64,000 bases of DNA from Moringa oleifera (Eukaryota > Streptophyta > Magnoliopsida > Brassicales > Moringaceae). Location of the stretch: contig JAJFZO010000575.1 of the NCBI GenBank assembly GCA_021397835.1, positions 3,229,001-3,293,000 on the forward strand, written 5' to 3'. A program made the position numbers and the translations under genes. The notes beneath the pieces are model-generated. The model was not told the origin of the DNA, searched no databases, and was given only the letters and a program-made list of their open reading frames with translations. Numbering within the stretch: the first letter of the stretch is position 1; the number at the start of each line of letters is the position of its first letter. Shown piece by piece: positions 42,767-55,756 of this stretch.

Positions 42767-43743
42767 TACTACTGATGCTTAGGTTTATTGATTTATATGT
42801 GTTGGGAGTATCAGACTTGGTAGTTTTGCTGCAGGCGAGATTGTTGTAAACCAGAGTGTATCTTACTTAAGTCAATGTTACAGGTTGATCAATTTAAGCA
42901 CTTAAAAATTGGCATCTGTTATTTGTTTTTCATCTTTCTCTTTACTGGTTGACACGAAATACGTGTTGGTCTTGTTGTTGAATCATCAATGAGAAACACA
43001 ATGTAATCTTTCTTTTTGTTGCTTCTTTCATAACATTTTCAAGAAGCAAAGGAGTCTCAGTTATATATCTCATTTTGCTTACTTTTGGCTCACTGCTTTT
43101 CTTGCTTGTTACTGCTCTATGGTCCTGATGATGTGGATTCAGAGCAAGAAGTCTAAGATTCAATTTTTTCCCCTTTTTTGGATACATTTAACGTGACAAT
43201 GCAGGCATAGATTGTGCATTAACCAAGAAAGAAAATGATTTGCCATTGTGAGGTTTTTCTTGAGCATCAATGTTATGAAATTTTTAGGAGCTGCAAGTTT
43301 CTGATCTAAATGGATCCTGTTTTCATAACAGCCTGGGGATATATATATATATATGTATATATATACACACATATTTATTTGTTTATGCTGCCAGATGGGT
43401 TTCGATATTGTTTGAAAATAAACTTTGATTTGCTGGTTTGACAGTAGTATTGTCATTTCTCTGTTTCATGACTCCCAGTCACGCATTCCATTCCTTTTTA
43501 TTTTCTCTTTGAAAGTAGGCAAAAGAACCTCTTGTTGATGTTGTAAAGCTTGGCCACATGCACAGTTGCTACTGACTTGTTGCTTTGTGTTTTTTCATAG
43601 GATTAGAATTTTTTTTTTTTTGGTTTGCTTATTTATAGTAAAAATTATGATATACGATAATTTAATAAATGTAATAATTTTAACCTTTTTTTATTTTTTA
43701 TATTAATGTTTTAAATTATTAAAAATATATATATATTTTTGGA
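42767..43743. other. 3' flank of YTH gene and AT-rich DNA
   Basis: Bases 42767-43600 are probably 3' UTR and flank. An (AT)n run lies at about 43339-43364 and a T-run at about 43609-43621. From 43625 to 43743 the DNA is very AT-rich, ending abruptly at a GC-richer block. Confidence 0.45.
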
Positions 43744-43744
43744 A

Positions 43745-43885
43745 GCACCTCTTCATCAGATTGCGCCACCTGATCCCCATGCAGCATCTCGAGAACAATC
43801 ATACCATCAGATGACAGGCAGACCTCTTCTCACTGGTACACGTGGTACCCGCATTCTTACTCCTTTAACCAGAGCACGGCGTTGA
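43745..43885 (+). other. Orphan coding-like block, terminal exon of unknown origin
   Basis: This block stands out from the AT-rich DNA to its left. In one frame it reads open from GCA at 43745 to a TGA at 43883-43885, with codons for PLHQIAPPDPH and RPLLTGTRGTRILTPLTR. A possible acceptor AG lies just upstream (TTTTTGGAAG, 43744-43745). I found no upstream exon that would join it. I do not recognise the protein. It could be a captured or left-over last exon, or the 5' region of the DRM3-like gene that happens to be open. Confidence 0.3.
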
Positions 43886-44790
43886 TTCAATGGGACGCTT
43901 TTAGAACTAGAACATCAGTGACTCCGTTAACTTGGTCTTTGTGTGCCCGTGGAACTCTTCTTAATTGTTGCTCTTTGAGTAACACTGACTGTGTAATTTG
44001 CGCGCAGCTGCTATGACCTATTACCATGAGTTTCGTCTAAATGAGTGAAAGGGTTTTCCTACTTCTCTCCCTTGAAGTCTGCGATCAGGTACGCTGCAGA
44101 CGACCTCATGCACGTGCCCATTCGCTTTCCCCTCCAATTGAGCCCTTTTTTGGTCGGAGGAAGATAAACGGGAGAGTGATGATCATTTTCTGCTCGGGTG
44201 TTGATCAACTTCCGATAATTACTTTTTCCCCTTCCTGCAATTTATTTGAAACCATAACTGTCTTACCCTCTCTGACTTTGCATGGCAGTTTTGCTCTTTC
44301 AACGTGATTAATTTCTGGTCTAGTAGGGTGTAAATGCCTGGAAATACATGAATACCGGAAAATTGAGCATACCAGGTACTTATCCTCAAACACATTGTAT
44401 GTGATATATTGCGTTGACTTGTTTCTCTTTTGATTCAGTGAACTGGACAGTTAATGAAGCATGCAATTCGTGGTTAGCAGAGAAATTCCTTTTTTTTCTT
44501 TTTTTTTTTTGGGTGATTAAACAGTTCGCATTCACAAATAAGCTACTGGATGCTTGACTAGATAATTGACCTCAGAGTTGTAAGCAATAAATATTACTTT
44601 TGCCGCAGCCACAGTCCAATTTGATGATGTTATCTGTTCGTGCAGGGCTGAGGATCTTTAGCTAGCAGTGTTTGTTTAGTTTACACTATGGTATGCATTC
44701 TACTACAAGCCATTAGATTGTCCTAGCAGATGGTTCAGGGCATCTGTGGATTCATATACTTGAATTATGTAGGGTGACCTAAGAAAACAC
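43886..44790 (+). promoter_or_regulatory. Presumed promoter and leader of the DRM3-like gene
   Basis: The first recognised coding exon starts at the acceptor 44771-44772 (AATTATGTAG), 18 bases before the ATG. At least one non-coding upstream exon is therefore expected, probably within 43950-44660. I could not fix its position. Confidence 0.4.
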
Positions 44791-47700
44791 ATGAACAGCC
44801 AAAGTTCCTCTGATCCAGAGGGCCAGAAAGCTTTGGTCCCAAAGCCTGAGATTCTGGACTTTGAGTTGCCATCTGAGACTGTGCCAAGGCATGTAGGGGT
44901 ATGGATGCTTGGTTTTTCTCTAAATAATATCTGCTGCACTATCTGGTAGTCTGAAGTAAAAACCTGAGATAATGAGCAATATCCCCTACTTAGAAGTTTC
45001 ATATTTTTTGCCCTTTTTTCCTTCCTATGATTTCAGGACAATGTAGCAAGTTCATCTGGAAGCAATTTAAGATCATTTTTGGTTGGTATGGGATTTTTAC
45101 CATTGCTTGTTGACAAAGTAATTGAAGAAAAGGGTATGTAATCATAATCATACATTTTTTCTTTGTCATCTTAGTTGAAGTAGTAGAGATTCGGGCACTA
45201 TAAGGAAAATACACAATATTACCGCCTAAATTTGCCCACTTAGGCTTCTTGTCTTGAGATGAATTGTTCATATATCACATTAATTTATTTATATGAAAAA
45301 TTATAGTGTGATTATGTTTACTGAGGTTTTGATTAATGAGAATCTCTCTTAAATCTAGGTGAAGATAATGTTGACTTGTTACTGGAGACTCTCTTTGAAT
45401 ATTCTGTAAGTAATCAGGCATCCTCTGGCATGTTTTAAACTTGTTTTCTTGTAGATTGAAAGTTTTTAGACATATAAAACATCTCCTTCTTTCTCTTGGT
45501 CTGTTGGTGCATTTGTGAAAAGTGAGAAGCACATCACATGAGTAACCATCAATATGTCACTTCTAGTAATTTTTTGTCTAAGTTTCAACTGGTAACAGTG
45601 AACCTACTCTGAAATGAAATAGGATGTTCACAAACCAGATTCTCAATCATCAGATTCCTTGGACAGCTTGTTTGATGAGCAGGATACAAGCAGTTCCCCA
45701 GGAATTTCCACACTTATTCAACCAAAACAGGTAATATGATTTCTGTCGTTATATGATATATTCTGCAACTTGGAGAACCTGGACCTTCTAAAGCATGTTT
45801 TCAGCATTAAGAAATAAAGGAAACATCTTGGTAACTTGAATAAATTATCACTTCAGCTGGAACTAAAAACGATTTCCTTGTTTTAGATGCTTGTCTTCTC
45901 TGTTTTCTGATTGTCTTGATGGGCTATTTTTCTGTTGACTCGTTCAAACGCTGTTCTATTCGTGTCTTTTCTTCTGAAAATTCATTATATATCAAAAACT
46001 ATGAAGCAAATAAGGCAGGGAGACGTAAATTATTGGTGAGATAGAATTTAAACTTTAATTTTTAATTAACTGAAAAGTAAAAAGGTTGAGACGACTCTTT
46101 ACAGCTATTCCAAGCAAAATATGTTTGCTGAGTGACTGGGATATTGCAGCAATCGTAGCCAAGAAATTAATTATAAAATCTATTACCTTGCCAACTCTCT
46201 TTTTCACAATATAATCTGCTAGATTGCTGTGTGATATAGTTTCTTTACATGTTAATTTTTAGCATTTTTAGAAATTGTTATTGTTGTCCCCAACTTCATA
46301 TATTGATGTAATTTTAGCTAGATTAAGGTCATTGTGTATGATAATCCCTACAACCTTTTATACTTGCATGCATTCTAGACTAATTTTAATTCTTTGGCCT
46401 GCTTTTTCAGGAGCCTGATGTGCTTGATGAAGTTATTGATGATAAAAGGGCATCCTTGCTTGTGATGAATTTCTCTGTATTCGAAGTTGATTTCGCATTG
46501 AATAGGCTTGGTGTGTTTTTTTTTTTTTTGCGAAACAGAAAGTTGCTTCTTAAATTGTTCAATAACTTCCTTCTTTTTTTCCCTTGTTTTCTGGAGTTAT
46601 GGACCTTGTAGAATTAGATTTGTTGGTATATTCTGTGTATGAGAAGACACTCTTGGGTGCATTAGTTTTACCTCGCATTGCTCTCAATAAAGACAATTTG
46701 TTATCTTGTTAAGTTGCTCAAAGTGGCTTTGTCCTTGCTAGGAAAGAGAAAATGTGAAACTTTTGGACATCTATCTATGGGCTATGGATCAAAAAATGAG
46801 GTGTCCAGGGACAACGCCAAAAAAGTTTGTGTTAGTAGTCTGTTCATTGACTTATGGTAGAAGAAACTACTTTGAAATTGCTGGTACTAATAGCTGTGGA
46901 GCTCAAATGGAAAATTTTTCTTTAAGTAACAAATATAGTAGTGTGTCAGTAATGACAAATCCAAGGAGCAAACTAACCCTTGCTGAGGGATGCAGCGTAG
47001 GAATTTAGAAAGTTATACAACAATGGAGTTTTTGGTTCCAGATTAAGTGATAAGTAGAGATAATAATTGCTAGTTGTCATTGATACTACTTCCATAGCTT
47101 TTGCACATTTGTTTTTGTTTCCCTATGTCTAGGTTACCATCTTATCACCTGGTTTCTTCAGGTAGTATGTGCATTGCTTAGACCATGATAGATCCCCTTG
47201 GGGCTTAATATTAGATCTATTAAATTTCTTTTTGATAACATGTAGAATAATCTGTATTTGAATCTACACAATATCTCTTGACGATCTTCCAAGTTCAATT
47301 TTCAGGTGAAGATGCTGCAATAGATGAAATAATCGACTTCATTACTGCGGCACAAATTGCTGAAAAATTCGAGAAAGAACCAGATGAGACTTCTTGTGAT
47401 GATGAAGAGAAAAATGAGGCCCTGAATGTTGGTTTCTAAACTTTATCTTGCTTTACTTGTACCTTTAATATTCTATCACATATTGACCAGAAACAAAAAA
47501 GATTTCGTACTTGGTCTCAGCTTGTTAGTCAGGCTAAAACACATCACGTTGTTTTGTTTTACTATTTATTATCACATAGCACATCTTTTCTTTTTTTCTT
47601 TTTATTGATTTGTATAATATTATTGGAAAGTTGATCTCAAATGTGTAATTTTTCCTTGGTGCTGGATGATGAGTACTTTCCTTTCTCCATCTTTTATATC

Positions 47701-50700
47701 ATTGACAAGTAGGGCAGCTGGGGCACTAGGGAATTTCGTTTGCAGCCGAGATTTATGTCCTTAGACAGTATTAAGGGCTGTCATTGCTGCATGCCTTTCA
47801 CTTTATACTTTGCATTAATATGACAATGACATCTGAGGAGGACAACAATGAAGAGGGAGGGAGTGTGAGGTTTCCCCTTGGAACAGTATTCTGCATGTTA
47901 ATTTCTATTTGGCCTGGAGAGCTTCCTTGCTCAAGATTCTCTTTATTAAGAACCTTTGTGAGAGGGAAAAGGTTCACATGGATTGTTTTGTAAGTCTAAT
48001 TTGGAGATAGCAGATCATTTATTGGTCTATGACCAGGGTAAGGCCCTGCATGTGGCTGTCTTGAGGATCTCCTGTGTAATGCCTAAAATTATGGTTGAGA
48101 TATTGGCTTGAAAACATAGGGTACTTGATGGAGGAAATAATGGCATTTTAAGGGTGTCCAAGTGATGCACATTAATTCAAACTTATAATTCCTTGGGGTA
48201 TATGCTTTTAGGGTTAGTGTTCGTTTTCTTTATTAATCTTAATTCATCTTCTCTCCTTGTTGAATAGTTGTATGACTCATATTTGAGTGTCAAGTTAGGC
48301 AAAGTAGATTTCTATTGCACATAGAATTACCTAATTCCCATGCTCTTTTTTTTTTTTCGTTGGTTATCATTAACAAAGACATATTATTTTTGGGTTATCG
48401 AATAATGTCTGTGTTAGATATCATGGAATGACATGTAATACTTGTTTGACTTTTTGGATAATAGGATATTACTAATGAAGCCTTATTTGGGACTATGGAT
48501 AAAACTCTACGTCTGCTTGAAATGGGTTTCTCTGAGGACCAAGTTTCATTAGCAATTGAGAAGCGTGGTGAGTAGTTTTTCCTACCTTGTGAGTTTATGA
48601 ATGCTGTAATGCTGTAGAAACTAGATGAGTTAATATGTTCAATCAATGCTCACATTCTCTCTTTAGGGGAGAGTGAGATGATGAATTTTATAACTAATTC
48701 TTTTCACTGATTGATCTAGCCAATAAAATGGTTTCATATGTGGTGCGGCTGTTTTGAAACTAGAATACCTTCTGTATTAATTGGCTGGAAGTAATTATGT
48801 GATGAGCTTCTTTTGGATCCCTAAGGACACTACTCTGAATCACTCTACTAGGCTGACAGAAGATCTAGTATCTGTTCAGAAATTTTTTTTATTACAAAAT
48901 TTTTAAAAAAATCTGTTTCAAATGTGTTCTGACTTAAAGCAGGATTATTTTGCTTTCAACAATCTACTCTGGATATTTCTTTTGGTGGCTGTCAAGGAAC
49001 TATGAGTTTGTCAAGTATTTTTTTTGTGGATATTCCCTCTCTGATTATCTCTTTTTACTGGTGTTAGATATCATATTGCCTTCTTTATTGGAAATATATA
49101 CCCTGATTCTTTTTAGATTTTTTATGATAATAGCTTTTTGAGCCTGTATATTATTAGGTCATTGTTGTCTATGCATATGCTTTCACTCTTAATGCTGCTG
49201 TTTTTTTTTTTTAAAAAAAAAATTCCTCGTCTTGCCTTACTTCAGCTGAGAAACTGGGCGAATGACCCTTTGGTTTAGCTTTCTGTCAACTCCTGAGTTA
49301 TAATCATTGGCTATCTTCCAGGTCCTAAAGTTCCAATTTCTGAGCTTGCTGATTCAATTTTTGTGGGTCCAACTGGTGACTGTGCTAAAAGAGAGAACGT
49401 ATTTGTTCATTCTCAGGTTTGCTTATTAAAATTTCAAGTTTGAAAACACTGGTAGCTCAGATTTACTAAACATTCTAGACTTTGAAGTGGTGCCCTGTGG
49501 CTTCCATCTGCGCAATTAGTTGCATGTGGTTTGCCTTTTTGTTACCCTTTACTCTAAATAAATTAGTTTGCTAATAAAAGTGTCTTAGCATGTTGGTGAA
49601 GGATCAGGGCCATCCATGCTGGTTTAGGTCAGGTCTTGGGTTTAGTTCTTTCTGTTAACCAATTAAGTTCATTAAATATGGGTGGACAGTTTTACAATAT
49701 TTGTAAATTTGTCTTTGTAGCCTTGATGTTAATGCATTGGATAGTGGCCATGTGCTGGGGAACAGGCTAGTCAGAAGCCAGATACGCTATCTCCTGATTT
49801 TGAAGAACTTTGTTAGCTTTATTATCCTAACCAAGTTTGTATTGAAACGACACTGTTCTGCTGCTTGCTTCTTCCTATTTACATGTTTTTACCTTCTGTA
49901 AGTTAGTTGGTTCATTAAACACTGGATATTTTTGTGGCATGATGCAGTATTCCTCGGAGGCTCTCAAGACAAACACTGCACATATCGCAAAGAATTGTCA
50001 GTCTTCTGGAGTGGGAATGAAAGATGACCTAAGACACTGCTCATATGATATATTAAATATAAAAACTGAGGATGTCAATCTTGATACCCTCTCTCAGTCA
50101 AGGGATATCAACCAAGAGGAGACTTGGAAAGGGAAAAGGTCAAAAGAAATGTATGGTAATGATTATCCAGATGCTGTTTCCCAGTGTAGTCTTGATGCTT
50201 TCAAGGAAAATCATAGAGGTAAGAGGCCAAGAAAGGAGTATGTGGATGACTCAAGTTCTTTCCTTGACCCAACATGTGTAGAAGAAAAGGTTGATCCGCA
50301 TGTTGATAGGTTTGGATTGTCCAGGGCATTCAAGTCCAGTTCTTGCAGAAGTCTTGATCGAATGGTAGCCAAGCCACCATATTTCTTTTACGGAAATGTT
50401 GTGAATGTATCTCATGACTCTTGGTCCAAAATATCACAGTTCTTGTATACAGTTCAGCCTGAATTTGTGAATACCGAGTACTTCTCAGCATTGAGTAAGA
50501 AAGAAGGCTATGTGCACAATCTTCCAACTGAAAATAGGTTGCACATTCTTCCAAAATCACCAATGACAATCGGAGATGCAATACCAGGTACGAAGAAATG
50601 GTGGCCATCATGGGATACCAGGAAGCAGCTGAGCTGCATCAGTTCAGAAACAAATGGAATCTCTCAGCTGTGCAGCAGGCTTGGGAAAATGCTAATTGAT

Positions 50701-51390
50701 TCACGAGGGCGGCTTTCATCTGAACAGCAGAGAGACGTCCTTTATCATTGTCAGACACTAAATCTTGTATGGGTTGGTCCATACAAGCTTGGACCTGTGG
50801 AACCTGAGCAGTTGGAGCAAATTCTAGGCTATCCAGTGAACCACACTCAAGCTGCTAATATTAGCCTGACAGAAAGGCTCCAGTCTCTCAAACACTGCTT
50901 CCAGACAGACACTTTGGGATATCATCTTTCTGTTTTGAAGTCAATGTTTCCAGGAGGGTTAACAATGCTGTCACTCTTCAGCGGAATTGGTGGCGCAGAA
51001 GTCACATTACATCGGCTTGGCATCCATTTGAAAGGTGTTGTCTCTGTAGAGTCTTCTGAAGCTAACCGAAGGATCCTCAAGAGGTGGTGGCATAGTTCAG
51101 GCCAAACTGGGGAATTGGTGCAGATTGGGAACATTCAGAACCTAACAATAAAAAAACTTGACAGTCTGATTAATCAGTTTGGCTGTTTTGACTTTGTTAT
51201 ATGTCAAAACCCCTGCATTCACTCCAGCTACTCTAAAGGAAGTTCTAACATGGCTGAAGATGATGACTGTCTACTGAATTTTGATTTCTCTTTGTTTTAT
51301 GAGTGTGTTCGTCTTATACAACGAGTGAGGAGCACAATGGAACAAAAGAGGGGAGAAATTTTCCCTCATCAAAGTGTTCTATTTCATTGA
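44791..51390 (+). CDS. DRM3: DRM3-like domains-rearranged methyltransferase homologue, three UBA domains, probably catalytically inactive
   Basis: A nuclear partner in RNA-directed DNA methylation. Exons: 44791-44898, 45037-45133, 45359-45405, 45623-45730, 46411-46510, 47306-47427, 48465-48567, 49322-49416, 49948-51390, giving 740 residues. Three UBA domains lie near 45-84 (VGMGFLPLLVDKVIEEKGED), 130-172 (VMNFSVFEVDFALNRLGED) and 203-245 (LEMGFSEDQVSLAIEKRG). The large last exon holds the rearranged methyltransferase domain. Motif I is intact (LFSGIGG, 603-609), as are KWWPSWD, NLVWVGPYKLGPVEPEQLEQI and YHLSVLKSMFP. The motif VI ENV of active DRMs reads GNV (G409), motif X GNSF reads KHCF (575-578), and motif IV is QNPCIH with C683 kept. 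These losses fit DRM3, known as a non-catalytic co-factor of DRM2, rather than DRM1/2. The intron at 47428 has a weak donor (AAT/GTTGG). Confidence 0.92.
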
Positions 51391-54300
51391 ACGAGTCAGT
51401 GATCAGGATGGTGGTTCCCTGTTCTCTTTTTTCATGTAACTACTAACACAATGTCCCAAATGAAGGAAACAAGACTAAAAGGGCATTATCTTTTTTCTCT
51501 CTTGCAAGATATTCTCTTATGTCCTGCAATTTATCAATTGCAAATGTGACCGAGACTAAAGAAACACCTGTGTTTCCACTTTTGTCTTTCTTACCCCAAG
51601 TCTCATTTTACAGTCCAACTGCAGGAGGGGACTTGACATGCAAGTTTATCTAAACTTTTGTTGGATGGTCTTTGGTTTTTTTTTAAAAAATTAAAATGCA
51701 AGCCTGTAAAGTGGAATATATTTCTTAAATTTATAAATTATCTGTGGTTTTTTCACAAGTGATGAGAGATAATGTAATAATTTATTTTTCACGTATGGAG
51801 TAAGTTGAAAGATTAACTTGTTTTTTCGATCATTGGATTGAGATCATTGAAATTTAAGTTTGGATACTAATTTAATTGTTAATGTTGGATTTTTTAAAAA
51901 TCTTACAAACTGATTTATGATATGGAAGTTTTATTTTTTACTTTTACAAACTTATACTTGCATTTTTCATAACCTGAAATCAAATAATTCCACAAATTTG
52001 ATTTTAAGAGAGCTGTTGATCCACCATATGCGGCGGGTGTCTCTCTCTCCCTCTATTCTTCTCACCATACGGTCACCGGATTGCAACTATAGACGACAAA
52101 GGAGCACCATGAGGATAAATACGAATTAACCATTCGATCTTACTTGGGACTACTATTCCTCTGCAGTTGCCAAGTGTCATTTATGTAGACCGCAAACTCA
52201 AAGTGCAGTGGTTCTTTCATCTTCCTGTATGAAGGGGTCCCAGAGAAAAGCAAAGCCAAAATGGTGAGCTCATCAAAGCTTACAACTATTCTCAACTGCC
52301 AAAGAAGGTCCTACCACTTGAGTCAAAGCACTAGACTGATAAAAATGTGTCAAAGCTTCTTTGGTCATTGTGGGTTTGTCTTTGCCCCAGGGATCCTTTA
52401 TAATCCAACGACTCGTGGAGAAAGAGTCAAGTCTTTCTGCTAGACAAAATCATTCTGATTGCAACTCAATTCTCCAAAAGAGACATCCTTATGGTATTTA
52501 TTTGGCCTCTCTCTCAATATTTGACATAATGGAAAAAGGCGGAGTGGGGTTCTCTAGCTTGCTCTAATTATTACCCATAACTCGAGAATGTGTGGCATGA
52601 GATTGCCAAGGACAAAGCATACTTAACCCAGATAAGCAAAGCAAGTGAATGACAGAGACGCGGCATTATATTGTATTAAAGGTCTCGCTATGATGTCTTT
52701 CAATTTTAGCCTAGAGATTACAAACTTAACTCCACATGAAAAATACAATTTGCTATCTTTTTTCATAATCCAATAACAGTGACTGCTTTAACTTTTTTCT
52801 TTTGGTAATGGGTGAGTGGGGAAGTTCTTTCATGGATAAATAATATTCTTTGTATACAATGAGCCAAAACTATTCATGTACTTTAACATGAAATGATTGA
52901 TAGCTTTGAAGACCTGAAGTTGTGAGGCTTACTTCTTCTTGATTACTGGTGAAAGTAATAGAGGCTTATGTTGACAGAGCCAATCCCTAGAGGGCAGCTT
53001 GCAGTTACCAACTGGTAATCACCTTTACCACCACTAATGGCTCATCAATTTCTCGTGACCTTGGCACTGGATATACTCACGAGATCTCTGTCTTTTAGCT
53101 GTTCACTTTTTGCTCATTTTATCTACTTTGTTTTCACTGGGGATGATGGTAATGAATGATGGCAATGGAACAAAATCAAGTGTTGATTTGACGGTTAGGT
53201 TGTCCTGATTGCTCTATTGTGCTAGGGACATTTAATGCTTTAATTCCCTGTTGAAGTAAAAGCACAAAAGAGAACTGATCTTGACAAAAAGAAAAAGAGG
53301 CTTTTTTTTTTTCCGCATAATTGGTGAAGAGATTAGGTATCTGGAAATGGTTTTTGTTCTACTATATTGGATTAGTTCGCTTTTCCTTTCCAAGTCTCTC
53401 TTTTCCAGAATATAACAAACAAAACTTGTCTCTTTTCCTTTCCATCAGAGAGAAAGAATCTGCAACTCTAGTGGTATTATCCATTCCTTCCATTAATTAG
53501 CTGGTTGTGATCCTTTAAAAAGAGGTTTCCTTTTTTTATTTTTTTCCTGTTGAGCCAGGCCTGTTTTGCACGTTCGGCTTTGGGTCTACAGGCCCTAGTA
53601 GATCTTCAAAGTGGGCTTCCTTTTTTGTGTGGACAGTCCGTCATTGCTAGGGCAAATTATAGCTGGATGCTGTCATAATTATTTTAAAAATTAAAAATAA
53701 AGTTTAACTATATTATATTTGGTATAAAATTACAACCATAAAATAATCACGATTAGGTGATTAAGAAGTCTTCAGTTCATCATATGGGGTGGGGCATATT
53801 AAGGAAAACTATTCTTTTTTATGAAAAAAAAAAAAAAGAACATTACACCTATCATATAACATTCCTCCTCGAATACCTACATTATCTTTGTTTTTTCTGT
53901 TTTTTTTTCCTTATTTCCTTTCGAAAGAGGAATATATGAATCACAGGTACAGCACGGATCACCAGTGATACAGACAGTGATGACAGGCATGTGACGTTAG
54001 CTTACCCCCTGCATCTGTCTTGGAGCATGTGGACCCCACTCTTGCATGCAAATTTTCTTTTTAATCGATGCGTGATTTGCTGCAAAATATATGTCGACGA
54101 AAACAAATTAATATATAATTAAAAGTGATTTACCACAAAATTTAAATTTAAAAATAATTAAGGATCCAAACAAACCATGTTTTCTTAGATGTAAAATCAT
54201 AAATACACATAAAGTTTTATATGCCATATTTTTTTTATTTCACGAAAACATGTCAACACACTTCATTGATAAGCAGTAAAAATTTACTAAAACAACATGA

Positions 54301-54727
54301 TTAAATATATAAACAGTATCACATGATTTTCTTCCTCTTTTCCTCTTTTTTCATAATCTTTGGGACTAAAGAAATCAAATCCACTAGTTTCCATACGTCA
54401 TATGTTTTCCACATCTATCTTAATGTTGTTTTTACTCTTTGATTTTTATCAAATGGGTTTGCTACAAAATTCAAAAGAAACAGAAACAGAATCAAAGCAA
54501 ATGGATATGGATTAAAGCCCTCAGTGTAATCTTGTTGATATGCCTTCAAAAATTTTGGAATCTATACAATCGAATTTAAAATGGCAGAAAGCAAGAAAAA
54601 CAAACCTATTAATCATTAGGCATAGAAGATCATAATTGATACGACCTTCCTGTGTAGACATGTCCTTAACCCTAGAATCTTTCAAGTTGTTAACTGGAGG
54701 CGTTAATGGCGCCACAAGATAAACATA
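51391..54727. other. Long intergenic stretch without recognisable genes
   Basis: Bases 51391-51700 are probably the DRM3 3' UTR. The remainder contains only short ORFs without family features. A CT-rich patch at about 52040-52060 and AT-rich patches at 53660-53720 and 54090-54300 are visible. I see no transposon ends. Confidence 0.5.
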
Positions 54728-55756
54728 TTGTTCTTCAATAATGGGACAGTATATACACAAAGATATATTTTTCTAGAACAGGATATAATATTCAACCACT
54801 ACAACCAAATAATGGCAATAAGAAAATATTCAGAGATCAGAGAAGGAACTCGGCTGCTTCTTTCCAGGCCAGCTTGTCATGGACTGGCACTCTCTCTCTC
54901 ATCTACATTTGCAGTGAAAACTAAAAAGCACACCTTTCATCACTTTCTTCTGTCCTCTCGCTCCAAAGAGCCTTAATTTTTTCTCTTTTGCTGCATCTTC
55001 AGTCTTTCAGTTGGTGAGTATTCTACATTGCAGCAACTTTGAATCTTGTATCTTTATACTTATTTATTCATATTTCTTTTCTTGAGTTTTAACCATTTTG
55101 TGCTTGCTTTTATTATATAAGCTTTATATATATATTGCTGTGTAGCACTGACAGTGATGTTCCTTTCATTCCCTTTTGACCCACATTACCATTCGCATCA
55201 AATCTACAGCCACCTTTCTCCACCCTTTTCAGGCTTATATATATGGAGCTTTGCCATGGGACTATTCTGTGTATCCACTTTCTTTGAAGGTAAATTTCTC
55301 ATTGGAAAAGCAAGAGGATTGTCTTGTTTTCTAGATTCATTATTCAATGCTTACAAGTCTTTTTTGTTTGTCTCCTTTTCGGTATTGAAGGTTAATTTGT
55401 GTACATTCTTAAAAAATTTTCTTCAGGATTCAATAATGTTATGCTACTTTGATTTTCCGATTCTGTGTAGTTGCTTTAAAGGCACAAATCTTATTTTCTC
55501 CATCTAGGGTATCTTGCACCATAACATTACCTTCCTCTTTTACATTAGAATGACATTCATTTTATTGTGTGTCCTTCAGCTGATTTTGCAATATCCATTC
55601 GGTTTTTTTGGCAGATTTAACAGTGTCTGTTTATCCACTGGCAATCTCATTTTCTCTGTAATGTAAATGCTATTTCTCCGTGGACAACTTGGACTTCTGC
55701 TCTCATACTTCAGGCCTTGAACAAGTTACTAAGGTCTCCTAGTTGCATAAGAAACA
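54728..55756 (+). promoter_or_regulatory. Promoter and 5' leader of the borate transporter, with leader intron and uORFs
   Basis: A probable first leader exon (about 54890-55013, starting near a CT repeat) ends at a strong donor CAGTTG/GTGAGTA (55014). A good acceptor (GGTTTTTTTGGCAG) ends at 55614 and a second (TCATACTTCAG) at 55713. If the first is used, the leader contains ATGTAA at 55661-55666, an AUG directly followed by a stop, and a 17-codon uORF from 55667 to the stop at 55718-55720, 36 bases before the main ATG. Use of the second acceptor would remove the start codons of both uORFs. Confidence 0.55.

Noticed and set aside
51917..52567. Small overlapping ORFs between DRM3 and BOR as a lost gene
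   Set aside because: No two of them join by splice signals, no recognisable peptide.
55154..55507. 117-codon plus-strand ORF in the borate transporter leader
   Set aside because: It lies inside the inferred leader intron, Phe/Ser-rich without any family feature.
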